The translations under genes were made by a program, and so were the position numbers. Shown in pieces: positions 54,350-63,159 of a stretch of 64,000 nt of DNA (position 1 is its first letter; every line of letters begins with the position of its first letter). The notes below the pieces were generated by a model, which ran no database searches, was not told where the DNA came from, and saw only the letters and a program-made list of their open reading frames with translations. Source of the DNA: Pirellulales bacterium (GTDB lineage Bacteria > Planctomycetota > Planctomycetia > Pirellulales > JALHPA01); NCBI GenBank assembly GCA_033762255.1, contig JANRLT010000033.1:1-64000 (forward strand), in the 5' to 3' direction.

Positions 54350-54455
54350 CAGAATTCGCAAGACGTAGCAGAATTCGCAAGAATTCTGACCCTAACAAAT
54401 TCCGCTACAAAGAACCCTCGGAACTTCTTGCTAGTTCCGCTACTAGTTCCGCTAC
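54346..54455. repeat. Convergent GTAG hairpin elements between nadD and the gene at 54457
   Basis: Plus strand: a truncated unit GTAGCAGAATTCGCAA at 54346-54361 and a full one at 54365-54388 (GTAG + CAGAATTC-GCAA-GAATTCTG). Minus strand: units headed GTAGCGGAACT at 54455 and 54443, the latter folding as CGGAACT-AGCAAGA-AGTTCCG (54419-54439), and GTAGCGGAATT at 54407. Each outer unit starts at or one base after the stop codon of its own gene. Confidence 0.8.
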
Positions 54456-54456
54456 C

Positions 54457-54735
54457 TTACGCCGCACGCGCCTGAAATTGCAGCGTTCGCAGCAATTCCG
54501 CGCTCAAGGCCACCCGCGAACCCAGCGCGGGCTCTCTTCGCAGGGCATCCAGCACGACGTGCAATTGCTCCCGCGGGGCTTGATTGGGATCCAGGATCAG
54601 CCACGGTTTGCCCTTTAATTCGCAAACGCTACTCTGGCCCAATTCTGGCTCAATCCGCAACTGATAACCTAGCTTTTGCAGGGCGGCAATTCCCTGATCC
54701 AATAAATCGACGGTATGGACACGTTCGCTGGGCAT
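54457..54735 (-). CDS. Small protein of unknown function
   Basis: 92 residues from the ATG at 54735, with AGGAGG at 54742-54747. It contains LGYQLRIEPELGQSSVCELKG, then KPWLILDPNQAPREQLHVVLDALRR, patterns seen in small conserved planctomycete proteins near metabolic genes. Cytoplasmic, no motif assigned. It converges on nadD, and its TAA is followed after one base by a GTAG hairpin. Confidence 0.75.
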   Translation of the reverse strand: MPSERVHTVDLLDQGIAALQKLGYQLRIEPELGQSSVCELKGKPWLILDPNQAPREQLHVVLDALRREPALGSRVALSAELLRTLQFQARAA

Positions 54736-55100
54736 GGTTGGCCTCCTGCCTGGTAAACGCACAAACGGCGGAAATCTTCCTGATTTTTACCTTGCTAGCG
54801 GTGAATGGGTCGCGCCGGCTTGCCCTGGCGGATTCCCCGTTAACCTCTAGCACCTAGCTTTGAATTCTAACGGGGGCTATTCCAGTCTCCTAGGTTAGTT
54901 GGACGATACCCCTGTTACGACTTAAAACTTCCCCAAATAATGCCCTTAAACCTGCGCAAGGCAGTTAACATCGGCCAAATGGGAAGTTTAATTTGGGAGA
55001 TTTACCCAAAGCGGGCAAATCTCCCCGCCTGATGTTTTCGCCAGGGAACTTGCGGAAAATTTGCTGCACCGCTTTTTACGGCAAGCAAAGGAACTATTGA
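54736..55100. other. Divergent intergenic region with one hairpin
   Basis: GGGAGATTT (54995-55003) and AAATCTCCC (55017-55025) form a nine-base stem about 75 bases before the histidine kinase start; it may be an operator or leader structure. AAAGGA upstream of 55101 is a plausible ribosome binding site. No gene is supported. Confidence 0.5.
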
Positions 55101-55922
55101 ATGTCCACGGTCAGTTCTGAGCATTCTGTGTCAATTGCCCCGTTTTCCCCCGTTGCCACAACAGAGCAGGAATTAGTCGCCGCCCGCCAGCAAATCGCGC
55201 ATTTAACAAAACAACTCCAGCATGCGCAGCGTTTAACAGCCTTGGGGGACTTGGTGGGAACCACCACGCATGAGTTTAACAATGTTCTAACAACTGTCAT
55301 TAACTACGCTAAACTAGGTTTGCGCCACGCGGATAACCCCACGCGTGAAAAAGCACTGACAAAAATCCTGGAAGCGGGACAACGCGCGGCACGGCTCACA
55401 AATGGCGTGTTGGGATTTGCCCGAAACCGCACCAGCGAGTTTGAGCCGACCGACCTGCATAAAGTCATCGAGGATGTGCTGGTTTTGCTCGAACGGGAAC
55501 TGCAAAAATACAAAATCCGGCTAGATCTGCAGCTTGAACCGACCACGCCCGCTGTCTGGGCGAATGGCAATCAAATCCAGCAGGTGCTGCTAAATTTGGT
55601 GGTTAATGCCCGTCAAGCCATGCCGCAGGGGGGACAACTGGTGTTACGTTTAGCCCCGGCCCAAGAACCGGGTTACGTGGATATCTTTGTTCGGGACACT
55701 GGCTGCGGGATGCCGCCGGAAACGCTTCGACGCATTTTTGATCCGTATTTCACAACCAAAAGTGGGCCAGATGCCACTGGCAAAGGGGGAACCGGCCTGG
55801 GGTTATCCCTGTGTAAGGACATTATCGAAGCCCATCATGGGCGGATTCGCGTGGAAAGCAGCGTTGGTAAAGGGACGGCCTTTACACTTAAACTACCCGT
55901 CGCCAGCGGAAAAATCTCTTAA
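55101..55922 (+). CDS. Soluble sensor histidine kinase (NtrB-like core)
   Basis: 273 residues without membrane segments. A short coiled coil (residues 22-45) precedes the H-box THEFNNVLTTVINYAKLGL near residue 58, of the HEFNN type. The ATPase domain shows QVLLNLVVNARQAM (N-box), DTGCGMP (G1) and GKGGTGLGLSLCKDI (G2). There is no PAS domain, so it may receive its signal from a partner protein. No response regulator adjoins it. Confidence 0.92.
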   Translation: MSTVSSEHSVSIAPFSPVATTEQELVAARQQIAHLTKQLQHAQRLTALGDLVGTTTHEFNNVLTTVINYAKLGLRHADNPTREKALTKILEAGQRAARLTNGVLGFARNRTSEFEPTDLHKVIEDVLVLLERELQKYKIRLDLQLEPTTPAVWANGNQIQQVLLNLVVNARQAMPQGGQLVLRLAPAQEPGYVDIFVRDTGCGMPPETLRRIFDPYFTTKSGPDATGKGGTGLGLSLCKDIIEAHHGRIRVESSVGKGTAFTLKLPVASGKIS

Positions 55923-56031
55923 ATTTGGCAAGTTCTCGGAACGAGAACGGGGTTCGCCGAGGCTGGCTTTGCTATGATAATGAGTTAGGCAAGGTCATCG
56001 TGCAATTGTCTTTCCCCCCGACGCGCTCCCC

Positions 56032-58863
56032 ATGCTTTCTATTTTTTCCCCCGCAAAATGGGGATTATGTCTGTGTTTTGTGGCTTTTATCAGCACACAA
56101 CTCCATGCCATCGACATCATCGGCATTCAGTATGCGGGGCTAGACCAACCGCGCATTAATGCCGTTTTGCGCCGCTCGCCCAATGGAGCCCCCCTGGTGG
56201 CGGATTTTGGCTTTGGCATCACTACCATCAATATTCAGGCCTTTTATGATACCGGTGCCAGCGGTTTACTACTAAGCGACCAAACAGCGGACTTTATGGG
56301 AATTGCCAAGTCTCGCTTTCCCGAACCAAACGGGCCGTTGGTCTCTTATTTTGACGTGGGTGTCGCCGGGGCCGAGGAATTTCACGTTTCCGAACCCCTA
56401 TATGTGGGCTTGGCGCCATTTGAAGATACCCTGGATGCGGAAAATCCAGCCAATTACACCCAAAACTTTGGCCCGATCCGCTTGCAGATGGCGTTTCCCC
56501 CCTCAAATCCCCTGTTAGATGGGTTAGACGTCTTTGGAATGCCTATTTTTGCGGGAAAAGTCGTGGTTATCGACCCCACCCCGGTCGATGTGGACCCCAC
56601 GATCGGTCTCCCCCTGGGGACGATGCGGACGTTTGTTTACAACCCTGGAACTCCCTTTAACCCCAATAGTCTCGCGACCAATCCCGGCATTCCCCCGACC
56701 CCCTATCAAGTGCAGATGAGCTACGCCCAACTGGACGAATTTACCGAAGTTGACCCTGTCGGGGCACCCGGCCCCACCCTCGCCCATAATCCGTTTATCG
56801 GTCCCAACCCCGTCCTTCAGCTCCACCCAAATCCCCCGACCGATAATACACCGCCGGTGGTTCTGGGTTATAACGGGCACCAAACAAGCGGGAGTTTGCT
56901 GCTCGATACCGGGGCGGCGGCATCAATGATCTCCAGCCGCGTGGCGGCCGATCTGCATGTGCGCTACCGGCCCGGCACGGAAGGGACCGAAAACCCCCGC
57001 CTCGAGGAATTTGATCCGCAAAACCCCCAATTGCCAGGCACCCTGGTCCCGGGACAATACACCCTGGAAGTGGGTGGAATTGGCGGGACCAAAAAAATCG
57101 CTGGGTTTTACCTAGACACGATGCTCTTACGAACTTTACAGGGAAATACTAGCGACTTTGGCGATCCAAATCACCTTAACTATGGCTTGGCACCGGTCCT
57201 GGTCAACGATATTTCGGTGCAAAACCCCACCACCGGGCAAGTTTTAACCATTGACGGGTTGATCGGCACGAATATGTTTGCCGCCAGTACCGAAATCATC
57301 GCCGGGCCAATCCCCAGCTTTGGCGATATTGTCGATGGACCGTTTCGCTGGGTCGTTGTGGATGAGCCGAATGGGCGGTTTTCCGTCCAACCAAAGGAAA
57401 TTCTAACGCCCAATCAATGGGCGCTGGCAGGTGGAGGGAACTGGTCTGAAGCAGCTAACTGGACGGAACAAGCCATTCCTAACAGTATTTTTGACCAGGC
57501 GCTTTTGGGTCAGAATTTTACCGGCGGAGGAAGTGTCGATCTTCAAAATCAAACGATCACGGTCGCCGGGCTTCGTTTTGATAATACCATGGCGGGCTAC
57601 ACGGTCGCGGCTAGCGGCACGGGCAAACTCATTTTAGAAGCCAACGGCAACAACCCCTATTTGACAAATTTGCTTAGCAATACTCAACAACACACGATTT
57701 CCGCGCCTGTGGAAATCCGGGGAAAACTGCATGTTTTAGCGGGAAATCAGCCAATTCAGCTGACGGGATCAACAACCTTTACCTCCGGGAGTTCGCTGGT
57801 GATAGAGACTGGCACACTGGCCTTTGCCCTGCCTCAGGGGGCAACTTCCACTTTGCCCCCGGGCATAACCGTGGAGGTTCAATCGGGGGCCAAACTAGAG
57901 TTAGGGGGGGTCGTATCCCCCCTAGGCAGCATCACCGGCAATAAAGCCGCTGTCATTACCACAGCCAGTGATAGCCAATTATCAATTACCGCGGGAAATC
58001 ATGTTTTAGGCCATGTTTCGGGCGAAATCAGCTTCGCCACGCCTTTGGGAGCCACGGTCGGCCAAACCTACTTATCCGCGGGAGCTACGCTATCCGTCAT
58101 GGGACTGCGGCTAAACCGGCTGGAACTAACGGCGGGAACAGCCAACCAACCCACGACGTTGACGGCTTTAACTACCGATGGCGGCTCTGACGGACTAGTG
58201 TTGCTGGACAATCGCCAAGCAAATGGCGGAAGCGGCATTCCGGGGCTGATTTTGGGCCAAAATAGCGTCCTGGACCTGCAAGACAACGATCTGGTGCTCC
58301 ATTATAGTTCCACCCCCAGTGACCCTAATCCGGGGGCTTTAATCACGCAATACGTCGATAATTTTTTCACCGACACGCCGAATCTCCCGCGGATCGCGTC
58401 TACCACGGTCCTGAACAGTGGCGGCACCCGCATCATTGTTCCGGTGGATAACGCCGTGGCAAATTTTGGAGATGTGGGGAATCCGTTTTATGATCTGACA
58501 CTAGGGAATTCGACGGCGGGAACCGGTTTTCAGCAAATTTTAGTGCGATTTACCTTTCCGGGGGATTACAACCTCGATGGCAAGGTGGATGGCCTGGATT
58601 ACTTGGTGGTGGACTCTAACCAGGGGTATATGGGGAGTGGCGGGGTAGGGGGGTGGATCTTTGGAGACGGAAATTTTGACGGAATCGTCGATACCGCCGA
58701 TTATTTGCCCGTGGACAGCTATTTAGGCTCGGGAATGGGAAATCCCCTGGCGGAGGCCACTGTAACCGCCACTCCCGAGCCAAATTCCGCGTGGGGGTTA
58801 GCTTTTTTGGCGGGACTGGGGGCGGGTTTCGGCCTTTTCCGCCGTCGGGCCAAAACAGCCTAA
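56032..58863 (+). CDS. Aspartyl-protease-like protein with dockerin-like and PEP-CTERM ends
   Basis: 943 residues. Signal peptide WGLCLCFVAFISTQLHA. Two pepsin/retropepsin-like Asp motifs occur, FYDTGASGLLLS near residue 74 and LLLDTGAAASMIS near residue 290, consistent with a two-lobed aspartic protease, though activity is unproven. From about residue 465 NWSEAANWTE starts an autotransporter-like repetitive beta region. The C-terminal 170 residues (DLQDNDLVLHY; GDVGNPFYDLTLGNST; PGDYNLDGKVDGLDY; GDGNFDGIVDTADYLP) are shared with the 1852-residue protein. It ends in TPEPNSAWGLAFLAGLG and a basic tail, a PEP-CTERM signal. Confidence 0.85.
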   Translation: MLSIFSPAKWGLCLCFVAFISTQLHAIDIIGIQYAGLDQPRINAVLRRSPNGAPLVADFGFGITTINIQAFYDTGASGLLLSDQTADFMGIAKSRFPEPNGPLVSYFDVGVAGAEEFHVSEPLYVGLAPFEDTLDAENPANYTQNFGPIRLQMAFPPSNPLLDGLDVFGMPIFAGKVVVIDPTPVDVDPTIGLPLGTMRTFVYNPGTPFNPNSLATNPGIPPTPYQVQMSYAQLDEFTEVDPVGAPGPTLAHNPFIGPNPVLQLHPNPPTDNTPPVVLGYNGHQTSGSLLLDTGAAASMISSRVAADLHVRYRPGTEGTENPRLEEFDPQNPQLPGTLVPGQYTLEVGGIGGTKKIAGFYLDTMLLRTLQGNTSDFGDPNHLNYGLAPVLVNDISVQNPTTGQVLTIDGLIGTNMFAASTEIIAGPIPSFGDIVDGPFRWVVVDEPNGRFSVQPKEILTPNQWALAGGGNWSEAANWTEQAIPNSIFDQALLGQNFTGGGSVDLQNQTITVAGLRFDNTMAGYTVAASGTGKLILEANGNNPYLTNLLSNTQQHTISAPVEIRGKLHVLAGNQPIQLTGSTTFTSGSSLVIETGTLAFALPQGATSTLPPGITVEVQSGAKLELGGVVSPLGSITGNKAAVITTASDSQLSITAGNHVLGHVSGEISFATPLGATVGQTYLSAGATLSVMGLRLNRLELTAGTANQPTTLTALTTDGGSDGLVLLDNRQANGGSGIPGLILGQNSVLDLQDNDLVLHYSSTPSDPNPGALITQYVDNFFTDTPNLPRIASTTVLNSGGTRIIVPVDNAVANFGDVGNPFYDLTLGNSTAGTGFQQILVRFTFPGDYNLDGKVDGLDYLVVDSNQGYMGSGGVGGWIFGDGNFDGIVDTADYLPVDSYLGSGMGNPLAEATVTATPEPNSAWGLAFLAGLGAGFGLFRRRAKTA

Positions 58864-59302
58864 AATCGGGCATTTTTTACTAAAAGCCCGCTAACGAATT
58901 TGCCAATTAGTGGACCTGGAGAAATTTTTTGGGATTTTTTGGACTGGACCTAGCCAAAAGCTTGACCAATCAGCTAGCTCTGGTTAAGGTATGTGTAGTT
59001 CGACCTGCGCAGTGCAGGCACGGTTGTAAGTGTTCTTTGAGGTAATCGCGGCAAAGATAGCCCAACGGAAATCTTCGCTTTTACTTCTCTTTTTTGGAGT
59101 CGCTAGTGGTTTAGAGAAGCAGCCATCTTCATTGGCTTGCTAGGTTTTCATCTCACGGGACGGAAGTCGGGTAACCGGCACTATACCCGCTTCTGAAGAA
59201 AGCACTAAATCACTTTTTCTGACTTACTTGGTTACGGTTGCACCTCATCATGGCAACCCACCAATTTACTCCGAGGCCTACACACTTAAGCGAGGATTGA
59301 AC
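58864..59302. other. Long leader upstream of the first PEP-CTERM paralogue
   Basis: About 440 bases. A weak hairpin CGGGC...GCCCG at 58866-58888 follows the previous gene. The last 45 bases hold the shared leader element. No gene is supported; a GTG frame from 59228 is rejected in favour of the ATG at 59303, which has GCGAGGA upstream. Confidence 0.5.
59262..59285 (+). promoter_or_regulatory. Leader element shared by PEP-CTERM paralogues (copy 1)
   Basis: AATTTACTCCGAGG then CCTACACAC, 17 bases before the ATG at 59303. It differs by one inserted base from the copy at 61931-61951. Confidence 0.65.
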
Positions 59303-60223
59303 ATGAACTTGAAGAACAAATTTTTGCTTGGCGCGATTGCAACTGTTGGCACTGGCATTTTTGCCGCCCCCGCCTTTTCCGCTTTGACCTACGATCTGCG
59401 CTTTGCCGATGGTACCAAGGTTAAAGACGCAGCTGTGGGCAATTACACAGTTAACCTATATGCCATCATCGATCAGGGAACTGGTGGATTTGCCGACGAT
59501 TCGATCACTGGCGGTCTGCTGAATATCTATAGCAGTTCCACTGGTGGCGGAGCCATGAACGCTGGTAGTGGTGTTACCGCCCGCGTTGCTCCCGGCACCG
59601 GCGCTTTGACCACCCCCAACCTCAGCTTGGCCACCACGGCTGACGCGTCAGGCGATCTGCTCCGTTCCACGGTCCCCAACACCGCTGGCACGGGTGACGG
59701 CATCCTCGACTGGGGTGCCGACGAACGCTACATCACGTCGGGTGGCGGTGCCACTGCCGCTAATCCCCTGTTGTCCAACTACTTTGTGAATGGCGCTTCA
59801 GTTGCCGCTACGACCCGTTCCTACAACTGGCGCTTCACCCAGCCGTTTGTTCCTGGGACAGCGATTCCTGGTGGAATTTCCCAAGCCTCCACCGTTCGTC
59901 CCAATTCCTGGGAAGTCCTGATTGGCCAATTTACAATTAATGTAAACGGTGTTGGTGGTACTGGTACGACTTCCTTTACTCCCTTTTCTTGGCACCGTAA
60001 TCGTGCCAGTTCCACGGCTCCCTCCGCCGCGGGTGGCAGTAACTACGTGCAAGACGGTGCCCTGGGTACGACTTTGCCGGGTGGTGTGAACGTACCTTAT
60101 GCCGATGGTTCCTTTAGCGGTGTGACATTTAATGGTGTCATTCCCGAACCTTCCACGATTGTCCTGTGCGGCTTGGCCGCCATCGCCAGTGTCTACGGAC
60201 TCCGTCGCCGCCTGACTGCCTAG
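59303..60223 (+). CDS. PEP-CTERM protein, paralogue 1 of 3
   Basis: 306 residues. Signal peptide KFLLGAIATVGTGIFAAPAFSA. The mature protein starts LTYDLRFADGTK and contains the family hallmark WGADERYITSGGGATAANP near residue 140, FRFTQPF-type NWRFTQPFVPG, and NSWEVLIGQFTINV. The C-terminus IPEPSTIVLCGLAAIASVYG plus LRRRLTA is a PEP-CTERM sorting signal, so exosortase processing and surface attachment are expected. The function of the ~240-residue mature domain is unknown. A strong terminator follows, so each paralogue is its own transcription unit. Confidence 0.88.
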   Translation: MNLKNKFLLGAIATVGTGIFAAPAFSALTYDLRFADGTKVKDAAVGNYTVNLYAIIDQGTGGFADDSITGGLLNIYSSSTGGGAMNAGSGVTARVAPGTGALTTPNLSLATTADASGDLLRSTVPNTAGTGDGILDWGADERYITSGGGATAANPLLSNYFVNGASVAATTRSYNWRFTQPFVPGTAIPGGISQASTVRPNSWEVLIGQFTINVNGVGGTGTTSFTPFSWHRNRASSTAPSAAGGSNYVQDGALGTTLPGGVNVPYADGSFSGVTFNGVIPEPSTIVLCGLAAIASVYGLRRRLTA

Positions 60224-60267
60224 TTGATGACTAGGGCAGATTGGTTATTCCTCGCTTTTTTTGTGCC

Positions 60268-60303
60268 AACGGGGTTGTCCAGTTCTTGGACAACCCCGTT
60301 TTT
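60268..60303 (+). terminator. Strong terminator after PEP-CTERM paralogue 1
   Basis: AACGGGGTTGTCCA (60268-60281) pairs perfectly with TGGACAACCCCGTT (60287-60300) and ends in five T. Confidence 0.92.
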
Positions 60304-60574
60304 GTATTGGCACACAGTCGGAAATGCTGATATCAATATTTTAATTTCTATAAAACTGCCCACCACAATTGCCAGCCTCATACTGGATTATTGTGAGAGA
60401 CGTGTGTGCATTAGGTATGTTTTGCATGTCGTTTCCCGCAAAAACATGTGAGAAAATGTGGGTTTTGTTATCAATTCAACAGTTTTCAACTACTTGTCCG
60501 TCCCCCCCGTTGATTTCGTTGACCTAGCGGAAAACCTCGTTATTTTCTTCTGTATGGCACCTATGTTTTGGTTA

Positions 60575-60587
60575 CCTACACACAGGA
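60575..60587 (+). promoter_or_regulatory. Leader element of paralogue 2 (short form)
   Basis: CCTACACAC at 60575-60583 directly followed by AGGAG, upstream of the ATG at 60596. Only this core of the longer leader is kept here. Confidence 0.5.
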
Positions 60588-60595
60588 GATTGCTA

Positions 60596-61558
60596 ATGCG
60601 TTTGCGGACACAACTTTTCACGGGAGCTCTGGCGGCGGCCTGCATCGGCCAGTATTGCCAGACCGGTTTGGCGGTCATGACGTATGACCTGCGCTTTGCC
60701 CCGGGAACCGTCGGAGCCACAGCCGACAACAAGACGGTCTTGAATCCCACCACCGGCAATTATGCCGTTGAACTCTATGCCATCATCGACCGTAACAACG
60801 ACACTTTTAATGACGACACCGTGACCGGCGGCGCTGTGAATATCTACAGCCAAAACACCGGCCTGGGTGCTCTGGCCGCTGGCACCAACAGCGGCGTAAC
60901 CGCGAAATTGGCTGTCCCCACGCCTAATTTCCAATTTGTGTCCACCGCCGATCAGTCCGGCAATTTGCAACGCGATGAAAATGGTATCGCCCAGCCGAAC
61001 GCCTTTGAAGCGGGCGTGAACTATGTGAGCGACGGCATTCTGGATTGGGGTGCTGACGAACGTTACATCACCAACGGTGGTGGTGCCACCGTGGCCAGCC
61101 CGATCCTGTCCGGTTATCACCGCGAAGGCTCGCTCATTAACGCCTCCAAGATCTATGCTTTCCGCTTTACGCAGCCATTTCAGTTGGGCCAAGCTGTGAT
61201 CCCCGGTGTTTCTCAGCCATCCGCCGCCCGTGCCAATTCCTGGGAAGTGCTCGTGGGTCGGTTTACGATTGCGGTTAATGGATTAAACCCCGCCGCTGGC
61301 GGCAACGATGTGACCTCGTTTGTTCCGTTTTCCCAAAACCGCTACCGCGCGACCAGCACCTCCCCGACGACCAACGCCGGTGCCAACTACAGCCAAGATG
61401 GGAGCGCCCCCAACACCAATCCTGGTGGTTTGAATGTGCCGTTTGGACCTGATTCCTTTAGTGGTGTCAGCTTTGTCGTCCCCGAACCTTCCACCTACCT
61501 CATGTGCGGGTTGGCCGCATTTGCGGGGTTGTTCGGCCTCCGTCGTAAGTTTGCGTAG
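60596..61558 (+). CDS. PEP-CTERM protein, paralogue 2 of 3
   Basis: 320 residues from the ATG at 60596; upstream in-frame codons lie in the leader. Signal peptide LFTGALAAACIGQYCQTGLA. It shares the whole mature domain with its neighbours: MTYDLRFAPG, DGILDWGADERYITNGG, FRFTQPFQLG, NSWEVLVGRFTIAVNG, and ends VPEPSTYLMCGLAAFAGLFG-LRRKFA. It is the most divergent of the three. Function unknown; PEP-CTERM sorting expected. Confidence 0.88.
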   Translation: MRLRTQLFTGALAAACIGQYCQTGLAVMTYDLRFAPGTVGATADNKTVLNPTTGNYAVELYAIIDRNNDTFNDDTVTGGAVNIYSQNTGLGALAAGTNSGVTAKLAVPTPNFQFVSTADQSGNLQRDENGIAQPNAFEAGVNYVSDGILDWGADERYITNGGGATVASPILSGYHREGSLINASKIYAFRFTQPFQLGQAVIPGVSQPSAARANSWEVLVGRFTIAVNGLNPAAGGNDVTSFVPFSQNRYRATSTSPTTNAGANYSQDGSAPNTNPGGLNVPFGPDSFSGVSFVVPEPSTYLMCGLAAFAGLFGLRRKFA

Positions 61559-61584
61559 TTTGCGGTGACTAGAAAAACCAGCTA

Positions 61585-61616
61585 GGTGGGGCTGTCATGA
61601 CCGTGACAGCCCCACC
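61585..61616 (+). terminator. Terminator after PEP-CTERM paralogue 2
   Basis: GGTGGGGCTGTCA (61585-61597) pairs with TGACAGCCCCACC (61604-61616). The following AATTTGT is a weak T-run. Confidence 0.8.
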
Positions 61617-61930
61617 AATTTGTCCCATGAGGCAGGTTGGAAGAATTAGGAATTCTGGCGGAGAACCTCCCTTTTGAATCCAGGCAGTACTCATGATCCT
61701 GAATCATCACTAACTTACTAATCAACACTCAACTTATGGCAAATTGGGCAATTTTTTCCATAAGTGAATGTAATGACTAGAGTTACGCCAAATATACCAC
61801 CAACAAAACCAGCTAATGCCAGTTAAATACTGGGGATTTGTGAGGATTATTTTAGTTTTTTCTTAGATTCCAGATTACCAAATTGTTGACTCCCTTTGTG
61901 GCTGCATGTTAAAGTAAGCCTCGGCACCCA

Positions 61931-61951
61931 ATTACTCCGAGGCCTACACAC
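61931..61951 (+). promoter_or_regulatory. Leader element shared by PEP-CTERM paralogues (copy 2)
   Basis: AATTACTCCGAGG then CCTACACAC, 15 bases before the ATG at 61967, with AGGGAG between as ribosome binding site. Confidence 0.65.
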
Positions 61952-61966
61952 ATAGGGAGAAAGCTC

Positions 61967-62914
61967 ATGAGTTTGCAGAAGAAAATGCTGGCGGGCATGA
62001 TTGCCGCCGCATGCTCGGGCATGTTTGCCACGAGCGCGATGGCCATTATGACATACGATCTTCGTTTTGCTGATGGCACCAAATCTAAGGACGCCCTTCC
62101 TGGCGCCTACGTTGTTAATCTTTATGCCGTGATCGATCATGGCGGAGATAACAGCTTTAACACTGACAGCATCACTGGCGGTCAGCTTAACATTTACAGC
62201 GGGAAGGTTGGCGCGGGGGCTGTCGCCCCGGGCACCAATAGCGGCGTTACCGCCCGTGCCGCCACGCTGCCGACTCCGAATTTTAGCTTAGCCACAACCG
62301 CCGATGAGTCTGGCGATTTGATGCGTGATGCCAATGGCGCTGCCGCTCCGAACAATGTTGCCGACGTCCTGGGCGACGGCATTTTGGACTGGGGTGCTGA
62401 CGAACGCTACATCACCTCGGGTGGTGGCGCGACTGCGGCCAATCCCCTCCTTTCGGCTTATCACCGTCAAGGAGTGTTGATTCCCAGCGCGACCAAGACC
62501 TACAACTGGCGGTTCACCCAGCCATTTGTTCCTGGCGGCGCAGTTGTTCCCGGCGTTTCGCAGCCCTCCAGTACCCGTCCCAATTCTTGGGAAGTTTTGA
62601 TTGGGGAGTTTACAATTAATCTGGCGGGTGTCTCCCCCACGGCGACCCCCACGGATAAGACCACCTTTACCCCGTTCTCGCATCATCGGATTCGTTCGAC
62701 CTCCTCGGCCCCCTCGGCCTCGGGTGGTTCGAACTACTCCACCGACGGCAACCTGCCTGGCAGCAATCCTGGTGGCGTGTCGACCCCCTACGGTGAAGGC
62801 GCTTTCAGCGGGGTTGAATTTGTCGGGATCGTTCCCGAACCTTCGACTTACGTTCTGTGCGGTTTAGCTGCAGCGGCTGGCGTATTTGGCCTCCGTCGCC
62901 GCAAGACCAGCTAA
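61967..62914 (+). CDS. PEP-CTERM protein, paralogue 3 of 3
   Basis: 315 residues. Signal peptide MLAGMIAAACSGMFATSAMA. The mature part follows the shared plan: MTYDLRFADGTKSKD, VVNLYAVIDHGGDNSFNTDS, LPTPNFSLATTADESGDLMR, WGADERYITSGGGATAANP, NWRFTQPFVPGG, NSWEVLIGEFTINL. It ends VPEPSTYVLCGLAAAAGVFG-LRRRKTS. It is closest to paralogue 1 in sequence and in its leader. Function unknown. Confidence 0.88.
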   Translation: MSLQKKMLAGMIAAACSGMFATSAMAIMTYDLRFADGTKSKDALPGAYVVNLYAVIDHGGDNSFNTDSITGGQLNIYSGKVGAGAVAPGTNSGVTARAATLPTPNFSLATTADESGDLMRDANGAAAPNNVADVLGDGILDWGADERYITSGGGATAANPLLSAYHRQGVLIPSATKTYNWRFTQPFVPGGAVVPGVSQPSSTRPNSWEVLIGEFTINLAGVSPTATPTDKTTFTPFSHHRIRSTSSAPSASGGSNYSTDGNLPGSNPGGVSTPYGEGAFSGVEFVGIVPEPSTYVLCGLAAAAGVFGLRRRKTS

Positions 62915-62949
62915 CACATGCACTGACGAGTAATTAGGGTTTCTTTGCC

Positions 62950-62983
62950 ACAGGGCTGTCCATTCGGACAGCCCTGTTTTTTT
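62950..62983 (+). terminator. Strong terminator after PEP-CTERM paralogue 3
   Basis: ACAGGGCTGTCC (62950-62961) pairs with GGACAGCCCTGT (62966-62977) and runs into eight T. The stem core GGGCTGTC is also present in the terminator of paralogue 2. Confidence 0.92.
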
Positions 62984-63159
62984 ATATCGATGCCTAGCAT
63001 GGCGGTTGTATTCTATTGAAATCAGCTAAAAAATTAACTCGCTGTTTAATGCAGCGCCCGCTCATACTAATCGCAAGCAATCATAGCGCGGTTTTGACCC
63101 AATTTACCAAGGGATTCCGCAACTCTGTTGGAGTAGGAGTTCCTTGGTTTTGTTCTTTT

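Noticed and set aside
59228-62914. A mobile element or composite transposon around the PEP-CTERM trio
   Set aside because: No transposase, terminal inverted repeats or target duplications; tandem gene duplication with leader and terminator explains the pattern.
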